From positions 1 through 64,000 of the IMG/VR virus record IMGVR_UViG_3300023180_000036: a DNA stretch of 64,000 bases. One strand, written 5' to 3'. This DNA comes from a virus. Positions 34,286 through 44,141 of the stretch are shown piece by piece. The position numbers and the translations under genes are program-made. The notes under the pieces are model-generated. The model ran no database searches and was not told the DNA's origin. It worked only from the letters and a program-made list of their open reading frames with translations. Numbering within the stretch: the stretch's first letter is position 1; the number at the start of each line of letters is the position of its first letter.

Positions 34286-37200
34286 ATGTATGATTTAATA
34301 ACCTATACAACAAATAAAGGGCAAAGTGGAACACTAGATCCGTCTAGTTCGCCAAGTATTATAACAAGAACGATTGATTTTGATACAGTCTGGATTGATC
34401 TTTCTGTAGATTTAGAACAATCACCAAATCCAGAATATATTCGTGGTTGGTTTTTTGAACTTAATGAATTACCTGGATATAGTTTTTATCCAAATTCATC
34501 TGCAATTCAAACTGGATTAAATCCTCCAGAAAAAAGAATATTTACATCAAATCAGAAAATTAGATTATACATAGATTTAAATACTATGTTACAACTTGAT
34601 GGTTTAAGACCTCATGACTTTGTTTTATCTACAGTTGTTGCAACATCAGAAGAAAATTTAAAAAGAGGAAATTGGATAGAAACTAATCGTTCCGATTTAT
34701 TTTTTACCATATATGCAAATGGTAATCCTCCTGTGGAATTTTTGGATGTATTACCAGAAACTTTATTTGAATCAGATTTCGGAGAACCAACAAGAAGTCT
34801 TACTATAGACTCTGCCTATATTAATGGGATGAGGGTTGACTCTGCACATATTAGACACTTAGCATATGTAAATCTCTTAGAAGGCGATTCTGCTTATTTT
34901 ACTAATGTTACAACTAATAAAATATTAACAGATTTGTTATCTGCAAATATTAATAGTGATATATCTATTTTATCTAATCTTAATATAGATTCTAATAAAA
35001 TAATAGGTATAGGATCAGAAAATAGTGGTAATGTATTAGATTTAGACTATGATGAACCAACAGATAGAAATAATAGTATAGCTCTAACTTCAGTTCAATC
35101 TATTCATAATTTTTTAGATGTGAATAATAGTGAAGATAGTAATTATTGGGCTTTATATAATAATTTAAATGCATATAGTGATTCAATTAATAGAAATAAT
35201 GCAATATTTTTAATTGATGAAGATGGTACTGTTACAGCAAAAGCTATAAATGTAAATCAGTATATTTTAGACAGTGATGGATTAAAATGGTCTAATGATA
35301 GTAATGCAAGAATATATTATGATAGTAATTTAAAATTATGGAAAATAGAACCTGGTTTATTTGAGATAGTAGATTCAGAACAAATTATTGAAAATAATCC
35401 TCTTTTATCTATTATATCAACTGGGAGAGACGGTCAGTTTTTATCTTTTGCAGAATCAGCAGAATCTTATTATTTAGATTATGCATTAAAAACCGGAAGA
35501 TTTATAATAGATGAACAAACTTTGGCAGAGGAAAAAGATTATATTCCTGATACAGAATTAGAGTCTATGGATTCTAATGCTAAGTACATATATTATGATC
35601 GGTTTAGTAGATTTTCGCATCTTTATGATCAAGGAGTTACATTTCCACTTACTGATTCTGATGCTCAACTTTTAGATTCTGATGCTCAAGTTTTAAGATA
35701 TGATGAAACAACAAATTCAATATATGGCGATTTTGCTACAACGGCTTTTTCTGGAATTATATCTCCTAAAAGATATGATACTTATAGAGTAAAAGCAACG
35801 TTTAATTCAACCACACCTACTGATTTTCCTATATTTTTAGTAGTTGCTCAATTAAAAATACGGGGAAAAGAATATACAATTAGTGCGTTCAGAAGACCTA
35901 AAGGAACTTTACAAACTTATGGAGATTATTTAGAAACTGGACAAATAATTACAGAACCTCCTTCATGGGGTTTAGTTTATAATTTTGGTCAAAAAGATGC
36001 ATACTATTTTGATTTTGATTGGGTATCAAGAGGATCTGCACCGGCACCTGTTACACCAAATTTTGAAGGTGAAAGTACAAGCGATTGGGTTTCTTCTGGT
36101 CAGACAACTGTTTTTGCAGAAAAGGTTGGAAATGTAATAAGTGTTGTAACAAATCAGTTTGGTGATACTAATATTGAAAATTTTGAATTTAGAACTGGAA
36201 TTGAATTAGATATTGAAAAAGCAATTGCTAACGGCAAAACTTTTCTTGCACCATTTTTAAATGCAGAAACTTCTTATGGTTTTGGTGTTAAAGGGCAGAG
36301 TGGTGTTATTATATCAGATATAGCATTTGAAACAGAAGATCCTGAAAAGTATATATTTGATTTAAAAAATGATATAGTTTATACTTATATTTCCGAAAGA
36401 AATTTAACAGAAGGAAATTATCCTACAGTACCAGTTTTAGTTGAAAATGCGGGCTATTATGCTTTGGATAGTAGTGTTGGTGTTAGCGATATTATGAAAA
36501 CAGGAAGATTCTTTTATAATGAAAGAACTAAGACACTATTTTGGAAAGATCCAGATAATACATATAAACTTATACAGGAAGTAGATTTAAATAGAGACTT
36601 TTTAGGTAAATATATTGAACTAAGAGGCACAGGTTTAAATAATAATTCACCAGCATATCTTTATATTAATAATGAACCTGATTATTTTGAATTTGATGAA
36701 AATCCAATTTTTTTAAATGGTTACCATGGCCATGGTAGAGGTTTGAATCTCACTATATTTGGAAATGATGGTACTAAAATTTCTTCTAATACTTATGATA
36801 CTCATGGCGATTCTGCTAATTCCACATTACTAGCAGATGCTATAAACAATATGTCTAATGGTCAAATTGGAGCAATAACTTCTTATGACGCTTGGATTTC
36901 TAATGTAAATGATAAATTAAAAACTGCAGCATTAAGTCAAGGTTTAATGAAATTTTATAATGCACCAAAATTTCCAATTAGAAATCCCTATGCAGCAGTA
37001 TTTCAAAAAACTGGAAGCGAAACTCCTAGATCACATGAAACAACTTCTGGAGATTCATCACTATCACCACATGCAGATTTAAGTTTTCATATTACAAGAG
37101 GAACTTTCCATACTTATGGTCCAGAACAGCCAAATTCTTTATCGGCTTGGAATGGAAAAAAAGAAGCATGGATAGATGAAAACCATAATACAAAAATTAA

Positions 37201-40200
37201 TCAAACTCTTATGCTTACAGAAGGTAGACGTAAGGGCATGGCTTTTGAGGAAACTTCTTTTACTTCTACCGGTATTAATGAAGATAGTGCTAGAATATAT
37301 CTTACTTCAGAAGAAGATTCTCAAAGAACATTAGTTATCAGAGTTGGAGATGATTTAAATGATAAGATAGCATTTGAAGTTCCGGATATAGATGGTGTTT
37401 TACAGAACGGATTTATTAATTTTCATAGAGGAAATTTACATATAGTATATGATCAAACACCGCAATTAGGAGGTGATCTTGATGTACAAGACTTTAGAAT
37501 TTATAAAGATTCATTAGCATTTGAATTATTCGATCTAGGCTATTCTTTAGGTAAAGGCGATAATAGTATAGCTACAGCTTCACGTCAAAGCATCTTTAAT
37601 TTTATAGATAAAAATGATAATGAAACGGATAATTTTTTTGGTATCTTTTCAAATAAAGAACCACTAATAGAAGCAACTACTGTTAATGATGCAATATTTG
37701 CTGTTATGGAAGACGGTTCCGTTATATTTAATTTTGCTAATGCTGGAACAGGACCAACAGAAATAGGCGGATCAACAGGTAGACAGACTGGGCTAACAAC
37801 AGATGATGTACCAGAAGGACCTTCAGGATTAAATCTTTATTTTGATTCGGCAAGAGTTTTTCTTGCATTAAAATATGAAAATAATAATGCTAATACTTCA
37901 TATGATGCTAACGGCGGTGGTATAGGTAATATCACAGTAGATCAAGCAAATAAAACCCTTAAATTTGACGGCATTACTAATACTGACGGTTTGCCCGAAG
38001 GTTCTACTAATCTTTATTTTACTGATGAAAGAGCACAAGATGCAGTTGGTAGTATTATGTCTGGAGATGACGATATATCGGTTGTCTACGACGACGGAGC
38101 TAATACTATTGCAATAACATCAACACTTACTCAAGAAACAGTATTTGGATTACAGAGTAAGTATTCTTTAACTTCTGCAGGCGGTGGTGCATTAGGTCAA
38201 GTTAAATTAAACATTGACTCAAACGGAATTCAAAGAAGTGAAATAGTAAATATTAGAGGCACAAACGGAATTAATGTAAGTGGAGACTCAAATTATATTA
38301 CAGTCGATGCTTCAGATTTAGTAAAAAATTATAATATTTTAAGTGATAACTTATCTAATGGTGCAGAATTAATTTTAAGAGAAACGGATATTAATAATAA
38401 TGCAACAGATGATCAAGTAGCATTTATAGGAACTGAAGGTATTTCAATATCACAAACTAATGGTAATAGTATTACAATATCTGGAATTGATCTTCAAGCA
38501 GTAAGCAGAATAACAGCCACAGAAAACGGGAATCAAAAATTTATAACTTTAATTGATTCAAGTCCTGTTGCCGGAGTTACTACAACTAATTTATTAGTTA
38601 CTGGAGCAAATGGTTTAGAAGTTGATGTAGATAGTAATGGAGCCGGTACAACTACTCTTGATTTTAGTGCAGCTGCTTTACAAATTACTTCTACACTTCA
38701 AGCTGATAGTTATGAAAAAATTATTTTTACAGAAACTGATGCCGATGGAAACACTTCATCACAATTTATAAGATTTGTAGGTGATGGTGGTATGAGTATT
38801 ACCTCTAGAGGTCCACAAGGGACTGATGATGGACAAATAACTATAAGTGCAGCTAGTATGCACCACCCCAATACTACCTACGTAACTAATTTTGCAACAC
38901 CGATTTTAAATCCTACTAATATAGTCGATTTTAACTTAATACACGAAGGACCCGATAGTGGAGAAAATACAACACTAAAAATTAAATCTAAGGACGGAAT
39001 TTTAGTAGAAGAATCGAATGGTGAACTGGTTATTGGTGCAATAGTCCAGATTGAACAAATTAATAATGAAACAATATCTTTTGAAACTAATGGAGATAGT
39101 GGTATTTCTTTTGGTTCTACAACTTCATTTACTACAAATAGTTCAACATCAGAAACCATACAAGTTAATCATGGTGCTACAGGTTCTGGCACTACGGTTG
39201 CAACAAATAATAGTGGTCAAACAGTTATACAAAATATTACAGTTGATAAATTTGGTCATATACAATCTACAAGTAATGCTACAGTAGCAGGTCAATATTT
39301 AATGAGTGCAACTGATGCTAATAATGATCCGGTTATTAGATTAGATACTCAAGCTAATGGACAAAGTGGTTCTGCAGAAGATGTTATAATTGAAGGGCAG
39401 GGTGCGGTAAAAATTTCAGTTGGTACTGGTGGAACAGATAAAATTATAATAAGAGTTGATAGTAGTGATTTTGCAAATATAGCATTTAATGACTTAACTG
39501 ATGGTAATTCGACTAACACATCAAATAGTAATACTGGCCATGATGTAACTCTTGGAAATCTTAATCACGTAGGACATGTTCCTGCATGGGACGGGACAAA
39601 CTTTACAACGCGTAAACTAGCTTTCAACGGTCACGATATTACAGATCTGGATGTAGGTGGTGTGGCTTTTGAAGAAGTTTTAGCTTGGGTTGGACCAAAT
39701 TATCCTGTTGGTGGAGGTCAAAATGCTTGGAGAAATGCAGCTCTAAGCGATTTACTTGATATACCATCCAGTATTGATGATTTAAGTGATGTAGATACAA
39801 CTACAACAGCACCAACAAATGGTCAAGCACTAGTTTGGGATGGATCGAACTTTGTACCAGGTGATGTTGCAGCTTCGTTAGCTATGAATGATCTTACAGA
39901 TGTTAGCACATCAAGCATAACTGATGGTCAAGTTTTGATTTATCAAAGTTCATCTTCTAGCTTCATTCCGGGTGATGCAGGAAATACTTACACCGCAGGT
40001 GATGGATTGGATCTATCTGTAAGCAACGAATTTAGTTTAGATATTAAAGCAAACATGGGTTTGGTTATTGATAATACAGAGTTATCAATTGACACTACTG
40101 TTAAAACCGATAATATACAAGCTCAAACAGCAAGTTCTTCAGTTACATTATCAAACTCTGGTGGAAATACTAAGTTAGAAATTACAAATGATGGTGGCTT

Positions 40201-40552
40201 AAATTTAAACGGAACCCTTGCTAATACATTTACGGTAAGTGCAGCAGGTGCTGTTGTTGCAGCTGATGATATATCAGCATTTTCAGATGAAAGATTGAAG
40301 ACCGATGTTAAAACCATAGATAATGCATTATATCTTGTTAATAAATTAAGAGGTGTTTCATTTACTAAAAATAAAAAGAGTGGAATAGGCGTTATTGCTC
40401 AAGAGATAGAAAAAATAATACCTGAAGTTGTAAATACGGCAGAAGACGAAATGGGTACTAAATCTGTTGCTTATGGTAATTTAGTAGGTGTTCTTATTGA
40501 AGCTATAAAAGAACTTTCTGAAAAAGTTGAAAAACTTGAAAGGAAAATATAA
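34286..40552 (+). CDS. Giant tail fibre with C-terminal S74 chaperone domain
   Basis: This 2088-aa protein has a beta-rich N-terminal region (about 1-180) that may be the attachment domain. Long Asn/Asp/Ser-rich stretches follow with repeated phrases: TGLTTDDVPEG / GLPEGSTNLYFT, and LSDVDTTTTAPTNGQALVWDG / LTDVSTSSITDGQVLIY. The final ~90 residues are an intramolecular chaperone of Peptidase_S74 type. AFSDERLKTDVKTIDNAL has Ser2000 and Lys2005 of the self-cleavage dyad, and GVIAQEIEKIIPEVV follows. The chaperone would trimerise the fibre and then cut itself off. It is inserted between gp20 and the core genes and is read together with the adhesin that follows. Confidence 0.85.
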   Translation: MYDLITYTTNKGQSGTLDPSSSPSIITRTIDFDTVWIDLSVDLEQSPNPEYIRGWFFELNELPGYSFYPNSSAIQTGLNPPEKRIFTSNQKIRLYIDLNTMLQLDGLRPHDFVLSTVVATSEENLKRGNWIETNRSDLFFTIYANGNPPVEFLDVLPETLFESDFGEPTRSLTIDSAYINGMRVDSAHIRHLAYVNLLEGDSAYFTNVTTNKILTDLLSANINSDISILSNLNIDSNKIIGIGSENSGNVLDLDYDEPTDRNNSIALTSVQSIHNFLDVNNSEDSNYWALYNNLNAYSDSINRNNAIFLIDEDGTVTAKAINVNQYILDSDGLKWSNDSNARIYYDSNLKLWKIEPGLFEIVDSEQIIENNPLLSIISTGRDGQFLSFAESAESYYLDYALKTGRFIIDEQTLAEEKDYIPDTELESMDSNAKYIYYDRFSRFSHLYDQGVTFPLTDSDAQLLDSDAQVLRYDETTNSIYGDFATTAFSGIISPKRYDTYRVKATFNSTTPTDFPIFLVVAQLKIRGKEYTISAFRRPKGTLQTYGDYLETGQIITEPPSWGLVYNFGQKDAYYFDFDWVSRGSAPAPVTPNFEGESTSDWVSSGQTTVFAEKVGNVISVVTNQFGDTNIENFEFRTGIELDIEKAIANGKTFLAPFLNAETSYGFGVKGQSGVIISDIAFETEDPEKYIFDLKNDIVYTYISERNLTEGNYPTVPVLVENAGYYALDSSVGVSDIMKTGRFFYNERTKTLFWKDPDNTYKLIQEVDLNRDFLGKYIELRGTGLNNNSPAYLYINNEPDYFEFDENPIFLNGYHGHGRGLNLTIFGNDGTKISSNTYDTHGDSANSTLLADAINNMSNGQIGAITSYDAWISNVNDKLKTAALSQGLMKFYNAPKFPIRNPYAAVFQKTGSETPRSHETTSGDSSLSPHADLSFHITRGTFHTYGPEQPNSLSAWNGKKEAWIDENHNTKINQTLMLTEGRRKGMAFEETSFTSTGINEDSARIYLTSEEDSQRTLVIRVGDDLNDKIAFEVPDIDGVLQNGFINFHRGNLHIVYDQTPQLGGDLDVQDFRIYKDSLAFELFDLGYSLGKGDNSIATASRQSIFNFIDKNDNETDNFFGIFSNKEPLIEATTVNDAIFAVMEDGSVIFNFANAGTGPTEIGGSTGRQTGLTTDDVPEGPSGLNLYFDSARVFLALKYENNNANTSYDANGGGIGNITVDQANKTLKFDGITNTDGLPEGSTNLYFTDERAQDAVGSIMSGDDDISVVYDDGANTIAITSTLTQETVFGLQSKYSLTSAGGGALGQVKLNIDSNGIQRSEIVNIRGTNGINVSGDSNYITVDASDLVKNYNILSDNLSNGAELILRETDINNNATDDQVAFIGTEGISISQTNGNSITISGIDLQAVSRITATENGNQKFITLIDSSPVAGVTTTNLLVTGANGLEVDVDSNGAGTTTLDFSAAALQITSTLQADSYEKIIFTETDADGNTSSQFIRFVGDGGMSITSRGPQGTDDGQITISAASMHHPNTTYVTNFATPILNPTNIVDFNLIHEGPDSGENTTLKIKSKDGILVEESNGELVIGAIVQIEQINNETISFETNGDSGISFGSTTSFTTNSSTSETIQVNHGATGSGTTVATNNSGQTVIQNITVDKFGHIQSTSNATVAGQYLMSATDANNDPVIRLDTQANGQSGSAEDVIIEGQGAVKISVGTGGTDKIIIRVDSSDFANIAFNDLTDGNSTNTSNSNTGHDVTLGNLNHVGHVPAWDGTNFTTRKLAFNGHDITDLDVGGVAFEEVLAWVGPNYPVGGGQNAWRNAALSDLLDIPSSIDDLSDVDTTTTAPTNGQALVWDGSNFVPGDVAASLAMNDLTDVSTSSITDGQVLIYQSSSSSFIPGDAGNTYTAGDGLDLSVSNEFSLDIKANMGLVIDNTELSIDTTVKTDNIQAQTASSSVTLSNSGGNTKLEITNDGGLNLNGTLANTFTVSAAGAVVAADDISAFSDERLKTDVKTIDNALYLVNKLRGVSFTKNKKSGIGVIAQEIEKIIPEVVNTAEDEMGTKSVAYGNLVGVLIEAIKELSEKVEKLERKI

Positions 40553-41781
40553 TGCCATTTGTGCCAAGTACAGGAACACTATCATTTAATAATGACATAG
40601 AAGCTGTTTTTGAAGATCAGTCTCCGCCTACAATGAGTTTATCTGAATACTATAGAAATGGAACAAATGTTCAAACTGCTGTCACAGCAGGAAACGTTGA
40701 TACTAATACTGTAGTTACATCCGGTATTCCTACATCTGGTACAATTAGTTTTAGTGATTTTAGAAATCAAGGTTATGATCTACTAGTACAATCTGCTATT
40801 TATGATAGAAATAATACAAATATCACTCTGGGAACAGAGTTTACTTTTACCGTTCCTTCAGGAGTAACAGAAATATCTGCATTTTGTGTAGGAGCAGGTG
40901 GCGGCGGTGGAGGTAATGATGGTGTTTCTGGTCCAACATCTTCTGGAGGCGGCGGTGGAGGTGCTGTATGGGGACATTGGACAGTCTCGCCTGGTTCAGT
41001 TTTTTATTGTAATGTAGGCGTAGGCGGCTATGGAGGTTCTACTTCGCCAGGTATATCTAATGGAGGTAATGGAGGAGATACTTATATAAGACAAGGCACA
41101 ACATACTTTTTAAGAGCATATGGTGGTGATGGCGGAATAACAAATTATGGATCAAATAATGTTATTAGTTATACCGGAGGTTCTGGAGGTTCATATACCG
41201 GAACACAACAAGGTGGTGGTGGTGTTGGGGGTGACGGAGGTGATGGTGTTTCTAACTCTGGCGGCGGCGGAGGTGGTGGTGCTGGTGGTTATGGTGGAGC
41301 AGGTTCGGGCACGGGAGGTGACGGACAAGCAGGTTTTGCAACTAGTACTACTCAAACAGATGGTGTAGGTGGCGCTGGTGCTGGAGGAGAACAGAGTAAT
41401 AGTGGTTATGTAAGGGTTGTTTCAAGTGGTGGTGCTGTTGGTATATTTGGACAAGGTAATAGTGGATCAACAACCGGAAGTACTGATCCAAGAGTTTCAT
41501 CTAGTAGACATGGATCTACATATTCAGCTGGATTTCCAGGTAATGTTTTAGTACCAGCTTCTGGTCTCGGATCTATTACCGTTGCAACAGGTCGTTCAAT
41601 TACTAACAATTCAGGAAAAGCAGCATCACCTGGTGCAGGCGGCGGTGGTCTTGAAGATGATACGTTAGGACTTGGCCAAGAGGGTGGAGATGGTGCTATA
41701 AGAATTGTTTGGGGTTATCAATCAGATGGTACTACACAAAGAAGATATCCTTCAGCTTTTGCTGTAGCAGGTGATTACTAA
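40552..41781 (+). CDS. Glycine-rich receptor-binding adhesin
   Basis: This 409-aa protein has its start overlapping the giant fibre stop by one base. An N-terminal domain (SFNNDIEAVFEDQSPPTMSL, SFSDFRNQ) is followed by about 270 residues dominated by polyglycine runs (GAGGGGGG, SGGGGGGG, GGGGGGGAGGYGG). Serine and short variable insertions lie between them. This is the layout of gp38-type adhesins whose loops bind host receptors. It probably caps the tip of the preceding fibre. Confidence 0.75.
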   Translation: MPFVPSTGTLSFNNDIEAVFEDQSPPTMSLSEYYRNGTNVQTAVTAGNVDTNTVVTSGIPTSGTISFSDFRNQGYDLLVQSAIYDRNNTNITLGTEFTFTVPSGVTEISAFCVGAGGGGGGNDGVSGPTSSGGGGGGAVWGHWTVSPGSVFYCNVGVGGYGGSTSPGISNGGNGGDTYIRQGTTYFLRAYGGDGGITNYGSNNVISYTGGSGGSYTGTQQGGGGVGGDGGDGVSNSGGGGGGGAGGYGGAGSGTGGDGQAGFATSTTQTDGVGGAGAGGEQSNSGYVRVVSSGGAVGIFGQGNSGSTTGSTDPRVSSSRHGSTYSAGFPGNVLVPASGLGSITVATGRSITNNSGKAASPGAGGGGLEDDTLGLGQEGGDGAIRIVWGYQSDGTTQRRYPSAFAVAGDY

Positions 41782-41804
41782 ATAAAAGTCAAAAACCTAA
41801 TTTA

Positions 41805-41812
41805 TATAAATA
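41805..41812 (+). promoter_or_regulatory. T4-type late promoter for the prohead genes
   Basis: Exact TATAAATA, 24 bp before the gp67-like gene, with a GGAGAAA ribosome site between. Probably drives 67-68-21-22-23. Confidence 0.7.
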
Positions 41813-41835
41813 ATCTAAAATATGGAGAAATAATT

Positions 41836-42144
41836 ATGAATGATGAATTAAATACAGAAGATGATGAAATTGAAACCATTGATACAACAGCAGAAGAAGA
41901 TATTAATACAGAAGAAGAATCTGAAATAGATCCTATAGAAGCAATGATATCAGCTATTGAAGATAAGGATTTTATTAGTTCTTCAAATATTTTTAATGAT
42001 CTAGTTTCTAGTAAAATGACAGATGCAATTGATAATAAAAGAATAGAAATAGCAGATAGAATTTATAATAATGCACCTGAAGAAATTGATACAGAAGTAG
42101 ATATGGAAATAGATAACGAAGTAGAAGAAGATGAAGTCGTTTAA
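41836..42144 (+). CDS. 67: Acidic prohead core protein, gp67-like
   Basis: This 102-aa protein is extremely acidic (Glu/Asp/Thr blocks at both ends) with a central conserved-looking segment AISAIEDKDFISSSNIFNDL. Position directly after the fibre insertion and before gp68/gp21 matches T4 gp67, the precursor of internal peptides. Called by position and composition. Confidence 0.7.
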   Translation: MNDELNTEDDEIETIDTTAEEDINTEEESEIDPIEAMISAIEDKDFISSSNIFNDLVSSKMTDAIDNKRIEIADRIYNNAPEEIDTEVDMEIDNEVEEDEVV

Positions 42145-42325
42145 ACAATTAAAAGCCAATTTAGAAGAATCTAAAAAAATGAAAGTTAAAGGAATCTCTA
42201 TAGAGATTGTTAAGGCTGGAAATAAATTTAAGGCTATGGTAGACGGAGATCATCTCGATACTTATGCTTCGGAAAAAGAAGCTGAAAAAATGGCGAAGGA
42301 ATTCGTCAAGCAATATAAAGGATAG
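42131..42325 (+). CDS. 68: Prohead core protein, gp68-like (short)
   Basis: This 64-aa basic protein (FKQLKANLEESKKMKVKG, ... KMAKEFVKQYKG) overlaps the gp67-like gene by 14 nt. It lies where T4 has gene 68 but is less than half the length of T4 gp68 (141 aa). The assignment rests on synteny. Confidence 0.5.
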   Translation: MKSFKQLKANLEESKKMKVKGISIEIVKAGNKFKAMVDGDHLDTYASEKEAEKMAKEFVKQYKG

Positions 42326-42329
42326 AACT

Positions 42330-43025
42330 ATGAAGCTTATTGCGGAATATAACGATCATCAATTATCTTATATTACTGAGGATACAGAATCAGGAAAGAA
42401 AAACTATGTGATTGAAGGTATCTTCGCACAAGCTGAAAGTAAGAATAGAAACGGCAGAATATATCCAAGAGAAATTTTGGAGTCTGCTGTACATAAATTT
42501 GCAACTGAACAGGTTGCAACTAAGAGAGCAGTTGGAGAACTGAATCATCCAGATGGTCCAACTGTTAACTTAGATAAGGTTTCACATCGCATCACCGAAC
42601 TTAATTGGGACGGTAATAATGTGATGGGAAAGGCGCTTATATTAGATACTCCAATGGGAAACATTGTAAAAGGTCTCCTCGATGGTGGTGTTCAACTAGG
42701 CGTTTCAACTCGTGGTATGGGAAGTCTTGAGAATCGTAATGGGACAATGTATGTTAAAGAAGATTTTCATTTAGCAACTGTCGACATTGTACAAGATCCA
42801 TCTGCTCCGCAAGCATTCGTTAATGGGATAATGGAAGGCGTAGAGTGGGTTTGGAACAATGGTGTGATTCAACCTCAGCACCTTATTGAAGAGGATGTTG
42901 AAGAAATTGAAGAAGAAACTCAGGATATTGAAGAAATTGAGACTGAAATTAGAAAAGCTCCGCGTGCTGACTTGCATTTAGTACAGGAACGTGAGTTTAA
43001 GAATTTCCTCTCGTTGCTCAAATAA
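42330..43025 (+). CDS. 21: Prohead protease gp21
   Basis: This 231-aa protein is called from ATG 42330 with an AAAGGA ribosome site. An upstream in-frame ATG lies inside the preceding gene. SKNRNGRIYPREIL, GELNHPDGPTVNLDKVSH (catalytic His) and GVQLGVSTRGMGSL (catalytic Ser) are the hallmark motifs. It matures the capsid and scaffold proteins. The acidic C-terminal tail (VEEIEEETQDIEE) is common in this group. Confidence 0.93.
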   Translation: MKLIAEYNDHQLSYITEDTESGKKNYVIEGIFAQAESKNRNGRIYPREILESAVHKFATEQVATKRAVGELNHPDGPTVNLDKVSHRITELNWDGNNVMGKALILDTPMGNIVKGLLDGGVQLGVSTRGMGSLENRNGTMYVKEDFHLATVDIVQDPSAPQAFVNGIMEGVEWVWNNGVIQPQHLIEEDVEEIEEETQDIEEIETEIRKAPRADLHLVQEREFKNFLSLLK

Positions 43026-43039
43026 AAGAGGAGTCAAAC

Positions 43040-44122
43040 ATGACTGATCAAGTAAAAGACCAGGATATTGAACTCGATGAAGCAGCGGAAGTTGTGGATG
43101 AGGCTCATGATCCTAAGAATGCAGAAGCTCAATCTGTTGCATCAGTAGATGCTGCAGGTGATGCGACTAAAGCTGCTCCAAAACGGAAAGGCGACAAGTC
43201 AAACTCAGAGCCAATGCCAAAAACAAAAGCCGGCATGGTTAACGCCATGTATAATAAAATGAATAAGATGAAGAAAGAAGATCTGCAAGCATCTTATAAA
43301 AGCATGATGGGTGAAGAAATTGAACTCGAAGATGAGATCATTACTTCAGACCATTCACAGGATCTGGAAGCGTTGATTGCAAACGAAGAAGGATTGGCTG
43401 AAGGCTTTAAACATAAAGCTGCTACTATTTTTGAAGCTGCTGTTAATTCTAAAGTACAAGAGTATGTTTCTGTTAAACAAGCAGAGATGGATGCTCAAAT
43501 GGCGGAAAGAGTTGCTGCACTTGAAGAACAAATGGCAGTTGAAATCGAAGAAGGTCTCAACGAAACACGTGGAGAGCTTGTTGAAAAAATCGACAGCTAT
43601 CTAAACTACGTTGTTGAAACTTGGATGGAAGAAAACAAGCTGGCTGTAGAAAAAGGCTTGAGAACTGAAATTGCAGAAACATTCATGAACAATCTGAAAG
43701 AACTGTTTACTGAATCTTATATTGAAGTTCCAGAATCCAAAATCGATCTAGTGGACGATCTTGTAGAACAAGTTGAAGAACTTGAAAAGCAATTGAATTC
43801 ACAGACCGAGAAAAACATTTCAATGTCAGAATCTGTAAAATCAATGAAGAAAGAAATTTGCATCCGCGAAGCTTCAAAAGATTTAGCAGAAACACAAGTT
43901 GAAAAGCTTAGAAATCTAGCTGAAAGCGTTGACTTTGATAACGAAGAAGATTTTATTTCAAAAATTGCAACACTTAAAGAATCATACTTTGGTCAAAAAT
44001 CTACAAAGCCTGTAGATACACCAGTAGAAATGGTTAATGAAACTGTTGAAGAAGAAGAAATAGATGAAACTGAAATTTCAAGTAACATGAGTAGATACTT
44101 ATCAGCTTTGAGAACACAATAA
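43040..44122 (+). CDS. 22: Prohead scaffold protein gp22
   Basis: This 360-aa protein lies between gp21 and gp23, with a GAGGAG ribosome site. Highly charged and mainly coiled coil, with an N-terminal acidic domain and repeated Glu-rich helices. The lack of a globular core, the length and the order 21-22-23 identify the assembly scaffold degraded by gp21. Confidence 0.88.
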   Translation: MTDQVKDQDIELDEAAEVVDEAHDPKNAEAQSVASVDAAGDATKAAPKRKGDKSNSEPMPKTKAGMVNAMYNKMNKMKKEDLQASYKSMMGEEIELEDEIITSDHSQDLEALIANEEGLAEGFKHKAATIFEAAVNSKVQEYVSVKQAEMDAQMAERVAALEEQMAVEIEEGLNETRGELVEKIDSYLNYVVETWMEENKLAVEKGLRTEIAETFMNNLKELFTESYIEVPESKIDLVDDLVEQVEELEKQLNSQTEKNISMSESVKSMKKEICIREASKDLAETQVEKLRNLAESVDFDNEEDFISKIATLKESYFGQKSTKPVDTPVEMVNETVEEEEIDETEISSNMSRYLSALRTQ

Positions 44123-44141
44123 TTTAAGGGGACAAAAGAAA

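Noticed and set aside
41147-41609. Extra frames within the glycine-rich adhesin
   Set aside because: They arise from the GGT/GGA-rich repeats in other frames and have no ribosome site.
42131-42325. Treating the 64-aa frame as unrelated to gp68
   Set aside because: Its size does not match T4 gp68, but its position and overlap fit the prohead core order, so it was kept with low confidence.
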